A DNA stretch of 64,000 nt from Konateibacter massiliensis (lineage in GTDB: Bacteria > Bacillota > Clostridia > Lachnospirales > Lachnospiraceae). Location: assembly GCF_900184995.1 (NCBI RefSeq), contig NZ_LT860099.1:1765931-1829930 (forward strand), written 5' to 3'. Under the pieces are notes generated by a model, which saw only the letters and a program-made list of their open reading frames with translations, was not told where the DNA came from and did no database searches. A program made the position numbers and the translations under genes. Each line of letters opens with the position of its first letter. Positions within the stretch are counted from its first letter, which is position 1. Of this stretch, positions 8,666 to 18,701 are shown in pieces.

Positions 8666-9826
8666 CTACCAATACAAATCCCAGTCCTTATGCAATCTGG
8701 TCAACGCTTCCATATAAAAATAGTCTCCCCACGAATTGCATTCATCTACACCGTAGTGATTGCAGGTGTTGTAAGGGGAATGGTTGGAATAAGTGCTGTG
8801 AAGTACCAACCCGTTTGACTCCTCCATGCTCTTCACCGCATAATTCTCCTTTAAAGACTTCATCATACGTCTTGCCAGAGTCGTATAATAGTCTGCCTCT
8901 TCTTGCTCCAAATACTTTGCCATTTCAAGCATCCCGCAGGATACAATGGACGCGGAGGAGGAATCTCTTGGCTCACCCGAGCCATCCGTAAACTCCAAAT
9001 CCCAGTACGGAACCATATCCTCCGGAAGATGCTCCAGATAATACCTTGTCACATTGCGGAAAATATCAATATATTCCTTTTCCCCTGTGTATTTGTATGC
9101 GAGTGCACATCCATAGACACCCCAAGCCTGCCCTCTCGCCCAAGCTGACCCGTCGCGGTAGCCCTGACAGGTTGCACCGTGGTGTGGTTCTCCTGTTTTC
9201 ATATCAAAAAAGAAGGTGTGCCACGTCGAATAGTCCTCACGGATTACATTTGCGATGGCGGTATGAATATGCTTCTCGGCAATTTCGCGGTATTTATTGT
9301 CGCCTGTCTCCTCGCTCGCCCAATAAAGCAACGGAAGGTTTAGCAGGCAGTCGATGATAAGCCGATAATTTTCCGGTTCATCCATAGAGCCCCAAGCCTG
9401 AATAAATTCACCGATGGGATGATATCTTGTGATAAGCTGGTCTGCCGCCTTGATTGCCGCTTCCCTGCCGTTTTGACTCTGGATAAGCTTATAGCCTGCC
9501 ACACAGGATGGGGAATATAAAAATCCCATATCGTGATGATCCACTGCTATTTTTTCATTAATGCGATGTAAAAAGCTGTCAATCTGAATTTTTGCTGCTT
9601 CCTTCAGCCTTTCATCCTTGCAAAATTCATAGGCAAGCCAGATTTCTCCTGTCCAAAACCCTGTTGTCCAATCATCATTTTCGATTGGCTTATAAAAGCC
9701 TCCCTCGCTGTATGCCTTCTGAAACTGTTTCGTAAATTCTCCTAAGTTTTGAATAATCTGCTTTGAGCAAAAGTCAAGTGCCTCTGCAACTTCCTCATCC
9801 GTAATCTTTGGTTTATTTTCAAACAT
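8666..9826 (-). CDS. ugl: Glycoside hydrolase family 88, unsaturated glucuronyl hydrolase
   Basis: This 386-residue cytoplasmic enzyme resembles GH88 unsaturated glucuronyl hydrolases, which hydrate and split 4,5-unsaturated uronate residues from the non-reducing ends of lyase-generated oligosaccharides. Family features are VDHHDMGFLYSPS with a candidate catalytic Asp, GSAWARGQAWGVYG, and the C-terminal SWGDYFYMEALTRL. The length fits the family, and no secretion signal is seen. I start it at MFENKPK (9826) because AGGAGG lies eight bases upstream; the open frame extends 16 residues further without a better site. It sits between importer genes and DUF2264. GH105 is the main alternative, but the HHDMGF and RGQAWG motifs favour GH88. 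Confidence 0.85.
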   Translation of the reverse strand: MFENKPKITDEEVAEALDFCSKQIIQNLGEFTKQFQKAYSEGGFYKPIENDDWTTGFWTGEIWLAYEFCKDERLKEAAKIQIDSFLHRINEKIAVDHHDMGFLYSPSCVAGYKLIQSQNGREAAIKAADQLITRYHPIGEFIQAWGSMDEPENYRLIIDCLLNLPLLYWASEETGDNKYREIAEKHIHTAIANVIREDYSTWHTFFFDMKTGEPHHGATCQGYRDGSAWARGQAWGVYGCALAYKYTGEKEYIDIFRNVTRYYLEHLPEDMVPYWDLEFTDGSGEPRDSSSASIVSCGMLEMAKYLEQEEADYYTTLARRMMKSLKENYAVKSMEESNGLVLHSTYSNHSPYNTCNHYGVDECNSWGDYFYMEALTRLHKDWDLYW

Positions 9827-9848
9827 CTCTCTGCCTCCTTGCTTTCTC

Positions 9849-10682
9849 TTATCCCTTAATTCCCGTCGAGGCAATACCCTCCACGAAATACTTCTGCAAG
9901 GATAAGAATACGATTAGAACCGGTATCAATACAACAACGGACGCAGCCATAATCAGACCGTATTCTGCAGAATACTGGGTGATAAACATACGAAGTCCTA
10001 TCTGGATTGTCTTCAACTCATCCTTTGTCAAATAAAGCATCGGTCCCAAGAAGTCATTCCAGGTTCCAACGAAGGTAAAGATGGTCAGCGTGGACAGCGC
10101 CGGTTTTGACAGCGGAAGCATAATTTTTCCGTATATCTGGTACTCGCTCATACCGTCAATTCTCGCCGCCTCACACAATTCATCGGGTACACTCTGGTAA
10201 AACTGTCTCATCAAAAACACACCGAAGGCGGAGAATGCCTGTAAGCAGATAATCGCTAAATGTGTGTTATTTAACTGGAAAGAACGCATCATCATAAACT
10301 GCGGCACCATGTAAACCTGCCAAGGTACTGCTATCGTTCCTATGTAACCTAAGAATAATGCATTTTTTCCTTTGAAGTCAAGCTTTGCAAATGCGTATGC
10401 CGCAAAGCTGCTCGTGATAAGCTGTAAAATCGTAACAATAATGGTCAGCTTAGCGGTATTTTTAATAAATACCAAAAGCGGTATCTTGGTCCATATTTTC
10501 ACATAATTGCTCCACTGTGGCTGACTCGGTATCCATTCAATCGGAAATACGAATACATCCTTATTAAATTTAATAGAAGCGGAAAGCATCCATACAAATG
10601 GCAGCAACATAATTAATGTAATAATAATTAATGAGAGATATAAAAATACTCGGTTTATTTTGTTTTTCTTTTTTGTTCCCAC
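9849..10682 (-). CDS. Carbohydrate ABC transporter permease, MalG-like
   Basis: This 277-residue inner-membrane protein has about six transmembrane helices and the CUT1-family EAA loop EAARIDGMSEYQIYGKIMLP (residues about 190-209), which docks to the ATPase. It pairs with the MalF-like permease encoded just upstream (17 nt gap) and the lipoprotein gene before that. No ATPase gene is present in the operon, as usual for Firmicute CUT1 systems that share an MsmX-type ATPase. The start codon is GTG with AGGAGG nine bases upstream. The GH88 gene follows 22 nt later, implying that unsaturated or uronate oligosaccharides are the imported substrate. Confidence 0.9.
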   Translation of the reverse strand: MGTKKKNKINRVFLYLSLIIITLIMLLPFVWMLSASIKFNKDVFVFPIEWIPSQPQWSNYVKIWTKIPLLVFIKNTAKLTIIVTILQLITSSFAAYAFAKLDFKGKNALFLGYIGTIAVPWQVYMVPQFMMMRSFQLNNTHLAIICLQAFSAFGVFLMRQFYQSVPDELCEAARIDGMSEYQIYGKIMLPLSKPALSTLTIFTFVGTWNDFLGPMLYLTKDELKTIQIGLRMFITQYSAEYGLIMAASVVVLIPVLIVFLSLQKYFVEGIASTGIKG

Positions 10683-10699
10683 GGTTCAATTCCTCCTGT

Positions 10700-11620
10700 C
10701 TAATAATTTACAAATTTCTTTTCGCCCCTAAACTGAATGACTGTAACAATCAATACAAGCAGGAACAGAACCATTGAAATTGCACTCGCGTAGCCCAAAT
10801 CCCAATTTTTAAATGCCACGTTATAGATATGGTATACGAGCACGAGCGTTGACGTTCCCGGTCCGCCCTGTGTAATCATATAAATCTGGTCGTATACCTT
10901 AAAGCTGTTAATCGTAAGCATGATGACAACGAAGAAGGTGGTCGGAGAAAGCATCGGCCATGTAATATTCTTAAATTTCTGCCAGTTGTTTGCTCCGTCA
11001 AGTCCTGCTGCCTCATACAGTTCACCTGAGATTCCCTGCAGACCCGCAAGGTAGATTACCATGTAATATCCCATACTCTTCCAAACACTGAATAAAATTA
11101 CCGTAATCATTGCCCAGTGCTTATCTGCTGCCCATCCCGGAAGGTTTCCTGCTGCAACACCTAATTTGTTCAGCATCATGTTGATCGGACCGCTTGCCGG
11201 GTTAAAAATCATGTTCCACACGGCAGCTACCGCAACAAGGGAAGCTACATACGGGAAAAAGCTCACGGTACGGAAAAAGTTTCTTCCCTTTACCTTCTGG
11301 TTCAGCACTACCGCCAAAGCAAGTGCACTTATGAGCGTAAGCGGAACCGTTCCGATTACATACGCGATTGTATTAATAAGTGCCGCCTTAAATCTGCTGT
11401 CCGTAAATAGTTTTATAAAATTATCAAAGCCCACGAATTGCATTGGGTTATTTCCGTCCCAATCCAAAAATGCCAGTATAAAGGCAAAAATGACCGGCCC
11501 CAGGGTAAAAACTGCAAAGCCCAAGAAATTGGGAAGGATAAAGGAATAAGCAACGAGATTTTTTCTCATCTGCTTTGACATCACGATACCGCTTTTTTTC
11601 TTTTCATTCATATTTCTCAC
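10700..11620 (-). CDS. Carbohydrate ABC transporter permease, MalF-like
   Basis: This 306-residue membrane protein has about six helices and the EAA loop YEAAGLDGANNWQKFKNITW near residues 208-227. It is the MalF/UgpA-type partner of the next gene. The translation start is unclear: GTG at 11620 or ATG at 11611. AGGAGG lies more than 20 nt upstream, separated from the start by a perfect 6-bp hairpin (AAGCCA/TGGCTT) that could fold out and bring the ribosome site close to the GTG. The operon is probably transcribed from upstream of the lipoprotein gene, with partial termination in between. Confidence 0.9.
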   Translation of the reverse strand: MRNMNEKKKSGIVMSKQMRKNLVAYSFILPNFLGFAVFTLGPVIFAFILAFLDWDGNNPMQFVGFDNFIKLFTDSRFKAALINTIAYVIGTVPLTLISALALAVVLNQKVKGRNFFRTVSFFPYVASLVAVAAVWNMIFNPASGPINMMLNKLGVAAGNLPGWAADKHWAMITVILFSVWKSMGYYMVIYLAGLQGISGELYEAAGLDGANNWQKFKNITWPMLSPTTFFVVIMLTINSFKVYDQIYMITQGGPGTSTLVLVYHIYNVAFKNWDLGYASAISMVLFLLVLIVTVIQFRGEKKFVNY

Positions 11621-11763
11621 AAAGCCAATTAAATATGGCTTCTCCTCCTTTAATTTCTCTCTGTATCATCAAGCATTTCTGCATATTTTCTTTTTCACTT
11701 ATACATCGGTAAACCTGCCTCTTATCACATAACTCCTCTTTTTTACTACGTTCTTCTTATAAA

Positions 11764-11790
11764 TTTGGACGGACAATCTGCCCGTCCAAA
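11764..11790 (-). terminator. Intercistronic hairpin after the solute-binding protein gene
   Basis: A perfect 9-bp stem, TTTGGACGG/CCGTCCAAA with a 9-nt loop, lies 45 nt after the lipoprotein stop codon and is followed on the minus strand by TTTATAAG. It probably acts as a leaky terminator or mRNA stabiliser, giving excess binding protein over permeases. The rest of the 215-nt spacer has no gene. Confidence 0.6.
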
Positions 11791-11835
11791 CAATTGTATT
11801 AATCGTATTAATTATTTTAATTTTTAAAACAATTA

Positions 11836-13212
11836 TTAGTTTGCAAGAACAGCCTGAATCTGCTCGTTCATCTCTGCAATACCCTCATCAATTGTAACGT
11901 TTCCTGTCATAATGTTGTCATGAGCATCATTTAAGATTGTCTCCATCTCTGAACTCTTCTCATGTACAGGCATCTCTAAGTATGTATTTGCTGTATGCAA
12001 TGCAACCTTAGAGCTGTCATCTGAAGGATATCCTTCAATAGAAGAAATTGTATTGATAACCTGATCGCTCATAATTGCCGGGAATGTTCCGGTACTAGCA
12101 ATGATTGCTGCACCCTCTTCACCTGTTACAAATTTAACAAAATCAAGTGCTGCTTCTTTGTTCTCGGAAGCCTTGCTTACTGCCAATGATGTGATGGTTG
12201 CTAAAGTAGAGCCCGGTTCAACACCGTCTGCATGAGGATATTTTACAATTCCCCACTCAGTTGCCTGTGACTCACCTGAATCGATTGCTTTGATTAAAGT
12301 TGGAATAAACCATGTACCCATGTTCATCATTGCAACATTATTCTGATAAAATGCTGCGGAATAATGTAAGCTTGAAGTCTTTAATGCTGCATAATCCTGA
12401 ACGATGCCGTCCTTCTGCTCACCTAAAACCATTTCATAGTAAGGCTTTAAGAACTCATAATTGCCATCTACGATTGTATTTTTTCCATCTAAGATACCAA
12501 ATAACTGAACAGCACTTCTCCATGTATGATAATGTGCACCGTATACTTTTTCAGTTCCTGCTTTATCATTTGCTACTGCTCGTGCCAGCTCATCATATTT
12601 CTCAAATGTCATATCGTTTGTCGGATAATCCACTCCTGCTGCATCAAATAAAGCCTTATTGTAGTAGACAACCCAGAAATCACTTCTAAACGGCAATGCA
12701 TATAACTCGTCATCCACCTTAATCTGGTCGGTAATACCGCTGTATGCGCCCAAATCAATGCCTTCCGCCTGAATGTAGCTATTTAACGGCTCAAGCTGAT
12801 TTTTGTCAACGAGTGTTGCATATCCCGGAATATCCTTGATTGTTGCAACGTCAATTGTGCTGTCTCCGCCTGTAAGCTGTGTTGCCAATACTGTCATATA
12901 ATCGGTAGATCCTAAATCGAGTGTCTTGATTGTAACATTTGGATGTGCTGCCTGATATGCATCAATAAGCGGCTGATAGTATGTTGTCTGGTCCAAATCC
13001 CACAATGCCCACGTAAGTGTTACTTCCTCCTCTGTTGCAGCATCCGTTGTTTCTGTTGTAGCGGTATCTGCTGCCGCAGTATCAGTTGTTGTGCTCTCTG
13101 TGGTCGTTGTCTCGGCACCTTTGTTTGAAGTGCTGGATCCACAGCCAGCCATTGATGTAACCACCATAGCAGCAGCAAGCATCAATGCAGAAAATCTTTT
13201 CATGTTTCTCAT
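11836..13212 (-). CDS. Extracellular solute-binding lipoprotein, CUT1 sugar ABC transporter
   Basis: This 458-residue protein starts with a lipoprotein signal peptide; the lipobox is SMAGC with Cys at residue 23. A Thr/Glu/Ala-rich linker (residues about 28-60) then leads into a family-1 extracellular solute-binding domain (LTWALWDLDQTTYYQPLIDAY onward). It captures oligosaccharides outside the membrane and delivers them to the two downstream permeases. AGGAGG lies six bases before the ATG. The gene is divergent from a YesM-like histidine kinase gene, and two-component control of the importer is likely. The substrate is inferred from GH88, heparinase-like and Kdu neighbours to be a uronic-acid oligosaccharide. 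Confidence 0.92.
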   Translation of the reverse strand: MRNMKRFSALMLAAAMVVTSMAGCGSSTSNKGAETTTTESTTTDTAAADTATTETTDAATEEEVTLTWALWDLDQTTYYQPLIDAYQAAHPNVTIKTLDLGSTDYMTVLATQLTGGDSTIDVATIKDIPGYATLVDKNQLEPLNSYIQAEGIDLGAYSGITDQIKVDDELYALPFRSDFWVVYYNKALFDAAGVDYPTNDMTFEKYDELARAVANDKAGTEKVYGAHYHTWRSAVQLFGILDGKNTIVDGNYEFLKPYYEMVLGEQKDGIVQDYAALKTSSLHYSAAFYQNNVAMMNMGTWFIPTLIKAIDSGESQATEWGIVKYPHADGVEPGSTLATITSLAVSKASENKEAALDFVKFVTGEEGAAIIASTGTFPAIMSDQVINTISSIEGYPSDDSSKVALHTANTYLEMPVHEKSSEMETILNDAHDNIMTGNVTIDEGIAEMNEQIQAVLAN

Positions 13213-13446
13213 ATTCTTCCTCCTTTAAATTGAATGTGCTTTAAGTATACATAATTTCTTTGAGTAAATACATGTAATCTTTCAAGAAATAATTCACTAT
13301 TTCCTCTACTTTTTTCCATACCAATCTTCAATTTTTAAAAACCTATAAAATTTTATTATTTTATTTAAAATTTTACGTTCTGCCTATCTTTATTAGGATT
13401 TGTAGTATAATTAATATAGAAATTACTCGAGAAGGAGTTTTATACT

Positions 13447-15252
13447 ATGTTCAAAAAACATCTGACTTCCATCAAAGCACGTATTGTTACAATTACGATT
13501 ACATATGCTTTGCTTATATCAATTTTGATTGTATCTGTATTTTTTTATATCTTTCAGGCATTTTTGCAGGAAAACTTAGTCCGCTCCACAGAATTTAATT
13601 TGCAGTTCGTATCGGACTCCGTATCCAATGATGTAAACCAGCTTATCTATTTTGCAAGATGGTGCTGTTCAAACGATGTGATTAACTCCTATCTCACCTT
13701 CGATGAGGAGGACGATAAATCCATCTCCTTGTCCACCTTTAACCGTTTGAGCGAGGAGTACCGAAATACCAAAGCATACAAATACATTGAGCGGGTTGTC
13801 ATCTCCAAAAATAATGGAAAATTCCTGCAGCTTGTATCCACCGTCTCAAGCAGCACAATGGATGCCGCCGCTATTATAAAAGAAAGCAGTTTTTTTAATC
13901 CTCTGCTTGAAAACGACGGCTTTCAATGGATTGGCATCGTAGATAATCCTTTTACCTCCTACACCCGGGGAAATTCAAAAATCATTCCGATTGTACGCCC
14001 TATTTTAGACAAGCATGGCACTGAGGTTGTCGGCTGGGTCTACTTGGGAATATCCGCCGACATCATTACGGACTATTTTACAGAATATAATTTACCGGAG
14101 GGCAGCTCGCTCTATATCACGATAGCGGATAATGTCTACCAAATTAAGGATGATACGATTACATCGGTTGAACCCTTCGCTATAAAAAAGTCTCTGGAAA
14201 ACGTTGCAAACAGCCGTGACACACTTGTTTACATCGCTGATACAACTGACTCCAAAGACCGCACGATTGTCTCAAGCCCCTCCTTGCTAAAGGGCTGGTA
14301 TTTATCCCAGAGCATTTCAAAGGCAGAACTATATCAGCAACGACAGTTTTACCATTTCTTTATCTATCTTATTTTACTTCTGCTGATGGGACTTGGTTTT
14401 GCTCTGCTGCTCTATTTTAACCGCACGATTAACAAACCGATCGGCAAGATAAGGAAAAAGCTCGCCGCCATCTCTAAGGGAGATTTCACTTATGATTCTT
14501 CTATTGAATGGGAGCATGAGCTTGGGGAAATCGGAAGAGGAATCAATCGTCTGTCGCAGGATATCACCGCGCTCATGGATAAGAGGATTGAGGATGAAAA
14601 GCAGCAAAAGGACTTGGAATATCAGATTTTGCTGAGCCAGATTAACCCGCATTTTCTCTATAATACACTGAATTCGATTAAATGGATGGCGACGATACAG
14701 CAGGCGGAGGGCATCGCAGAGATGACGACGGCACTCGCAAGACTCATGAAGAACATTTCCAAGGGGACGACACAGCTTATCACAATAGAGGAAGAGCTTG
14801 CTCTCTTAAAGGACTATTTTCTGATTCAGCAGTATCGTTACGGCGGCGCCGTGACCATGGAGTACAACATCGATGAGGCTGTCTACCCTCATAAAATACT
14901 TCGCTTTACTCTGCAGCCTCTTGTTGAAAATGCGCTGTTTCACGGCATTGAGCCAAAGGGCGGAACAGGCAAAATAACAATTACCATAACAACTGACTAT
15001 GCAGATAAAATTGACATTTTTATTATGGATAACGGTGTCGGCATGACAAAGGAACAGATTGAAAAAAGCCTTTATTTAGAGGTTGACAATATAACCTCCG
15101 ATTTTTTTAAGAAAATCGGAATCAGCAATGTAAACCGTCGGCTTCAATATGAATTCGGCAGCAGCTACGGAATCACTATAACCAGTAAACCGGGGGAGTA
15201 TACGAAAATGCATATCAGGCTTCCTTATACGACATCCGAAAGGAGTTTATAA
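13447..15252 (+). CDS. Sensor histidine kinase, YesM-like
   Basis: This 601-residue membrane kinase has a transmembrane helix at about 15-38, an extracytoplasmic sensing domain to about 297, a second helix at about 300-322, and HAMP at about 325-375. The LytS/YesM-type His_kinase domain follows, with the phospho-accepting His402 in LLSQINPHFLYNTLNSIKWM. The C-terminal ATPase domain shows an N box (PLVENALFHGIEPKGGTG) and a G box (DNGVGM). It probably senses the extracellular oligosaccharide or its binding protein. The response regulator gene begins directly after its stop codon. GGAG precedes the ATG by nine bases. It is divergent from the importer genes, its likely target. Confidence 0.92.
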   Translation: MFKKHLTSIKARIVTITITYALLISILIVSVFFYIFQAFLQENLVRSTEFNLQFVSDSVSNDVNQLIYFARWCCSNDVINSYLTFDEEDDKSISLSTFNRLSEEYRNTKAYKYIERVVISKNNGKFLQLVSTVSSSTMDAAAIIKESSFFNPLLENDGFQWIGIVDNPFTSYTRGNSKIIPIVRPILDKHGTEVVGWVYLGISADIITDYFTEYNLPEGSSLYITIADNVYQIKDDTITSVEPFAIKKSLENVANSRDTLVYIADTTDSKDRTIVSSPSLLKGWYLSQSISKAELYQQRQFYHFFIYLILLLLMGLGFALLLYFNRTINKPIGKIRKKLAAISKGDFTYDSSIEWEHELGEIGRGINRLSQDITALMDKRIEDEKQQKDLEYQILLSQINPHFLYNTLNSIKWMATIQQAEGIAEMTTALARLMKNISKGTTQLITIEEELALLKDYFLIQQYRYGGAVTMEYNIDEAVYPHKILRFTLQPLVENALFHGIEPKGGTGKITITITTDYADKIDIFIMDNGVGMTKEQIEKSLYLEVDNITSDFFKKIGISNVNRRLQYEFGSSYGITITSKPGEYTKMHIRLPYTTSERSL

Positions 15253-16854
15253 ATGATTAATTTATTAATTGTTGATGATGAACCACTTGTGCAAATCGGA
15301 ATTAAATCTATGCTGAATTGGAGCGATTTTGGCATCAATATATGTGGCACTGCCGGAAATGGGCAGGAAGCGCTCACCTATATTGAGGAATTTGCACCGG
15401 AGATTGTTCTGACGGATATCAAAATGCCGGTGATGAACGGTCTGGAGCTTATACAAAAATGTCGTGAACGACACAAGGAGCTGCCTTTGTTTATTATCCT
15501 GACCAGCTATGAAGAATTTGCCCTGATTAAGGAGGCAATCAGATATCAGGTTCTCGATTACCTCGTCAAACTTGAGTTAGATGCCAAGATCCTGACTGAG
15601 ACGATTGAGAAGGCACTCCAAAAGCTCAATCACATTACGAAACTCTCTCATATGGAGGAGCTTAATTTGGAACTGCCAAGCATTGACGTGCTGCGAGATA
15701 AATTTTTTATCCGTCTGCTCCACAACCTCTTTTCGGACAAGGAGGAGATTGAGCTTCGTATAAAGGATTTAAACATCAATCTGCATGCGCCTTATTTTGC
15801 CGTCAGCTACTGCAAGATAAACGGATTTGACACGGAGGGCATGGCAGCTGCACAGCAGTCAAACCTTTATGACAGCACGCTGCAAATGATGAAGGAAATT
15901 GCCCATAAACATATGGAATGTCATCTTATCTCGCTTGATATGAAACACTTTTGCTTTATCTTTTTGCTGCCTAACAATAATTCTGAGGCAACTGAAATGA
16001 TTTATGATACTCTTCAAAACAGTTCTGAGATGGTTTATAAATATTTTAATGTAACGGTGCATGCAAGCGTCGGACGGGTCTATGATTCTATTCTTATGAT
16101 TGCGGACTCCTATCAGGACGCCAGACAGATTTCCTCCTATGCAGATGAAGGAAGTCCGATTCTCTTCTTTGATAAGATATTAGATGACGCACCAATCAAA
16201 AATGCTTTCAATATCGCTCTTTTTAAGGAAGATATCATCGAGGCGTTTGAGGAGATGAATACGGAGTCTCTGCAACATATCTTTTCACAGCTATGTGATT
16301 TGTTTGCTGCCTATCCTGCTGCCTATTTACAGGCAATTGATGCCGCCTGCAATATTTTATACCTTGCCATCTCACTTCTGCCGCAAGGCGAAAATATCGT
16401 GTCAGAAATATTTTCGGACACACCGGACGGCTACCGCTGTATTTACCGCTATAAGAGCGTCCCGCAGGTCATTGAATGGCTGACCAGACTTCAAGACGGA
16501 CTGTGCAATATTTTGCAGGAAAGAAAGTCCTCCTACAAAAACCACATTATCCTCAATGTTCAAAAATATATTAATTCTCACATCGAGGAAAAACTAAGCT
16601 TAAATGATATTGCTTTCGTGTTTGGCATCAGCCCGAACTACCTGAGTGCCTTATTTAAAAAGAATTCTGAACTTGGCTTTACGGACTATGTAAACACAAC
16701 CAAAATTAAGCGGGCAAAGGTGCTTTTGAAGGATTCGAATTTGAAGGTTTACGAGGTAGCAGACCAGTTAGGCTTTGAGAGCGCATTTTATTTCAGCAAG
16801 GTATTTAAAAAGGTGGAAGGCATATCACCAAGAGAATTTATCCAGCAAATATAA
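15253..16854 (+). CDS. Response regulator with AraC-type DNA-binding domain, YesN-like
   Basis: This 533-residue regulator has an N-terminal receiver domain (1-120) with phospho-acceptor Asp55 in VLTDIKMPVMNG and acidic DDE at residues 8-10. A central linker domain follows, and two AraC-type helix-turn-helix motifs form the C-terminus (about 430-533, LSLNDIAFVFGISPNYLSALFKK and the ending SAFYFSKVFKKVEGISPREF). Its ATG follows the kinase stop codon without a gap, with the Shine-Dalgarno inside the kinase gene, so translation is coupled. It most likely activates the divergent importer operon and perhaps the lyase gene behind it when phosphorylated. Confidence 0.93.
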   Translation: MINLLIVDDEPLVQIGIKSMLNWSDFGINICGTAGNGQEALTYIEEFAPEIVLTDIKMPVMNGLELIQKCRERHKELPLFIILTSYEEFALIKEAIRYQVLDYLVKLELDAKILTETIEKALQKLNHITKLSHMEELNLELPSIDVLRDKFFIRLLHNLFSDKEEIELRIKDLNINLHAPYFAVSYCKINGFDTEGMAAAQQSNLYDSTLQMMKEIAHKHMECHLISLDMKHFCFIFLLPNNNSEATEMIYDTLQNSSEMVYKYFNVTVHASVGRVYDSILMIADSYQDARQISSYADEGSPILFFDKILDDAPIKNAFNIALFKEDIIEAFEEMNTESLQHIFSQLCDLFAAYPAAYLQAIDAACNILYLAISLLPQGENIVSEIFSDTPDGYRCIYRYKSVPQVIEWLTRLQDGLCNILQERKSSYKNHIILNVQKYINSHIEEKLSLNDIAFVFGISPNYLSALFKKNSELGFTDYVNTTKIKRAKVLLKDSNLKVYEVADQLGFESAFYFSKVFKKVEGISPREFIQQI

Positions 16855-16871
16855 CTAGGAGGAATTGATTC

Positions 16872-18668
16872 ATGTTTTATGAGCTTGCTTTACAATACAA
16901 CAAACAGCTTACAGAGTTTTCACCTTTTTTAACAGTGAAAAAAAGGCCGGAATGGGAACTACTCTCCCCTGCATTAAAGAAACGTCTGATTCATCTTGGC
17001 GAGAAGTATGCGGACTTTTGTTTCGAAGGGTTGCCTGCCACCTCCTTTATGGCTTTTAGCCGCACAGGAAACCGTGTGGATTATGAGGAGATATATTTCA
17101 ACAAAAGAAGGGCGTTAAATGCTCTTGTCATGGCAGAACGTGTGGAAAACACAGGTCGGTTCATGGACGATATCGTCAATGGCATTTTTTCACTCTGCGA
17201 GGAGAGCGGCTGGCAGCTTCCTGCACATAACAGCTATATCAGGGATACACCACAGCTTCTTTTGCCCGATGCTTCCCTTCCTGTTTTAGACTTGTTTGCC
17301 TGCGAAACGGGTGCTTTGCTTGCCACCTTATCCTATCTGCTGGCAGATAAGCTCGATGCCTTTAGTCCTGTTATTACAAAACGAATTGCAGATGAGTTGG
17401 ATAAAAGAATTTTTGCACCGTATTTTACCTGTCATTTTTGGTGGATGGGAAATGGCAAGGAACCAATGTGCAACTGGACTATCTGGTGTACCCAGAACAT
17501 TTTGATTGCCGCATTTCTCTCTGGCTTATCACCCACCCGAAAACAGGAAGTACTTTTAAAGGCATGCAAGAGTGTTGATTATTTTCTAAAGGATTACGGA
17601 GACGACGGCTGCTGTGATGAGGGCGCTCAGTATTACCGCCATGCAGGACTTTGCCTGTTTAATACGATGGAGGTATTAAACTCTGTCAGCGGCGACTATT
17701 TTTCAAAACTTTATTTTAATACCAAAATCAGAAATATTGCTTCCTACATTCTAAATGTTCATGTGGATGGAGAATATTATATCAATTTTGCGGACTGCTC
17801 TCCGATTGCCGGACGTGCCGGAGTTCGGGAATTTCTTTTTGGAAAGCGCATCCAAAATACTGAGCTTATGAAGTTTGCGGCGCAGGACTACAAGGCAGAT
17901 GAAAATACGCTTCTGCCGCAGGAAATCAATCTTTTCTACCGCATGCAGGCAGCCGTTACGGCAGAGGAAATTCTCTCCTACGATACAGAGGGGGATATTT
18001 TACGCGAGGACATTTATTATGAGAGCGTGGGGATATTTAAGGTACATGATGCTTCTACCTGCCTAGCCGTAAAAGCGGGTGATAATAATGACAGCCACAA
18101 TCACAATGACACCGGAAGCTTTACCGTCTACAAACGCGGAAGGCCTATGTTGATTGATGTCGGCGTGGAAAGCTACAGCAAAAAAACCTTTTCGCCGGAG
18201 CGCTATGAGATATGGACGATGCAGTCCTCCTACCACAACCTGCCGGAAATCGATGGCGTGATGCAGAAAAACGGCGAGAAATACCGGGCGATTGATGTTA
18301 TGCCCTCCATTGAAGCTGACAAAGCCTCCATCTCAATGGATATAGCTCCTGCTTATCCGCTCAAGAGCTTAAAATACTATAAAAGAAGCGTTTCCCTTAT
18401 AAGAGATGAAAAAATCGTTGTACAAGACTGCTGGGAGGGTTGTGACAGCGTTGTATTAAACCTGATGACCTATGAAAAACCCGTTGTACAGTCAAATGAT
18501 TATATTTTAATTGGAGATCTTGGCTCTGTTACAGTTGAAGGTGCCTGTTCAATTGAGGCAGAAGAGATACCTATTACGGATAAGCGGCTTCAAACCGCTT
18601 GGAAACATAGTATTTACCGCCTTAGACTTACTGCTGTGGGAGAGTCATTACAGATAGCAATTCAATAA
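16872..18668 (+). CDS. Heparinase II/III-family protein, predicted intracellular polysaccharide lyase
   Basis: This 598-residue protein resembles the heparinase II/III superfamily: an N-terminal alpha/alpha toroid (about 1-340) and a C-terminal beta-sheet domain (about 380-598). The family motif lies near residues 402-420 (AGDNNDSHNHNDTGSFTVYK), followed by GRPMLIDVGVESY. Such lyases cleave uronic-acid glycosides by beta-elimination, leaving a 4,5-unsaturated uronate, which is the substrate type of the GH88 enzyme encoded in this locus. No signal peptide is seen, so it would act on imported oligosaccharides. AGGAGG precedes the ATG by nine bases, 17 nt after the response regulator. The exact glycan (glycosaminoglycan, alginate-like or plant glucuronan) cannot be told. 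Confidence 0.8.
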   Translation: MFYELALQYNKQLTEFSPFLTVKKRPEWELLSPALKKRLIHLGEKYADFCFEGLPATSFMAFSRTGNRVDYEEIYFNKRRALNALVMAERVENTGRFMDDIVNGIFSLCEESGWQLPAHNSYIRDTPQLLLPDASLPVLDLFACETGALLATLSYLLADKLDAFSPVITKRIADELDKRIFAPYFTCHFWWMGNGKEPMCNWTIWCTQNILIAAFLSGLSPTRKQEVLLKACKSVDYFLKDYGDDGCCDEGAQYYRHAGLCLFNTMEVLNSVSGDYFSKLYFNTKIRNIASYILNVHVDGEYYINFADCSPIAGRAGVREFLFGKRIQNTELMKFAAQDYKADENTLLPQEINLFYRMQAAVTAEEILSYDTEGDILREDIYYESVGIFKVHDASTCLAVKAGDNNDSHNHNDTGSFTVYKRGRPMLIDVGVESYSKKTFSPERYEIWTMQSSYHNLPEIDGVMQKNGEKYRAIDVMPSIEADKASISMDIAPAYPLKSLKYYKRSVSLIRDEKIVVQDCWEGCDSVVLNLMTYEKPVVQSNDYILIGDLGSVTVEGACSIEAEEIPITDKRLQTAWKHSIYRLRLTAVGESLQIAIQ

Positions 18669-18701
18669 GATAACATACCTTGCCGCGAGGTGAACCTAAA
18701 A

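Noticed and set aside
12943-13128. Cysteine-rich plus-strand frame opposite the solute-binding protein gene
   Set aside because: It is antisense to the Thr/Ala-rich linker region; the cysteines come from the reverse of GCA/ACA-rich codons.
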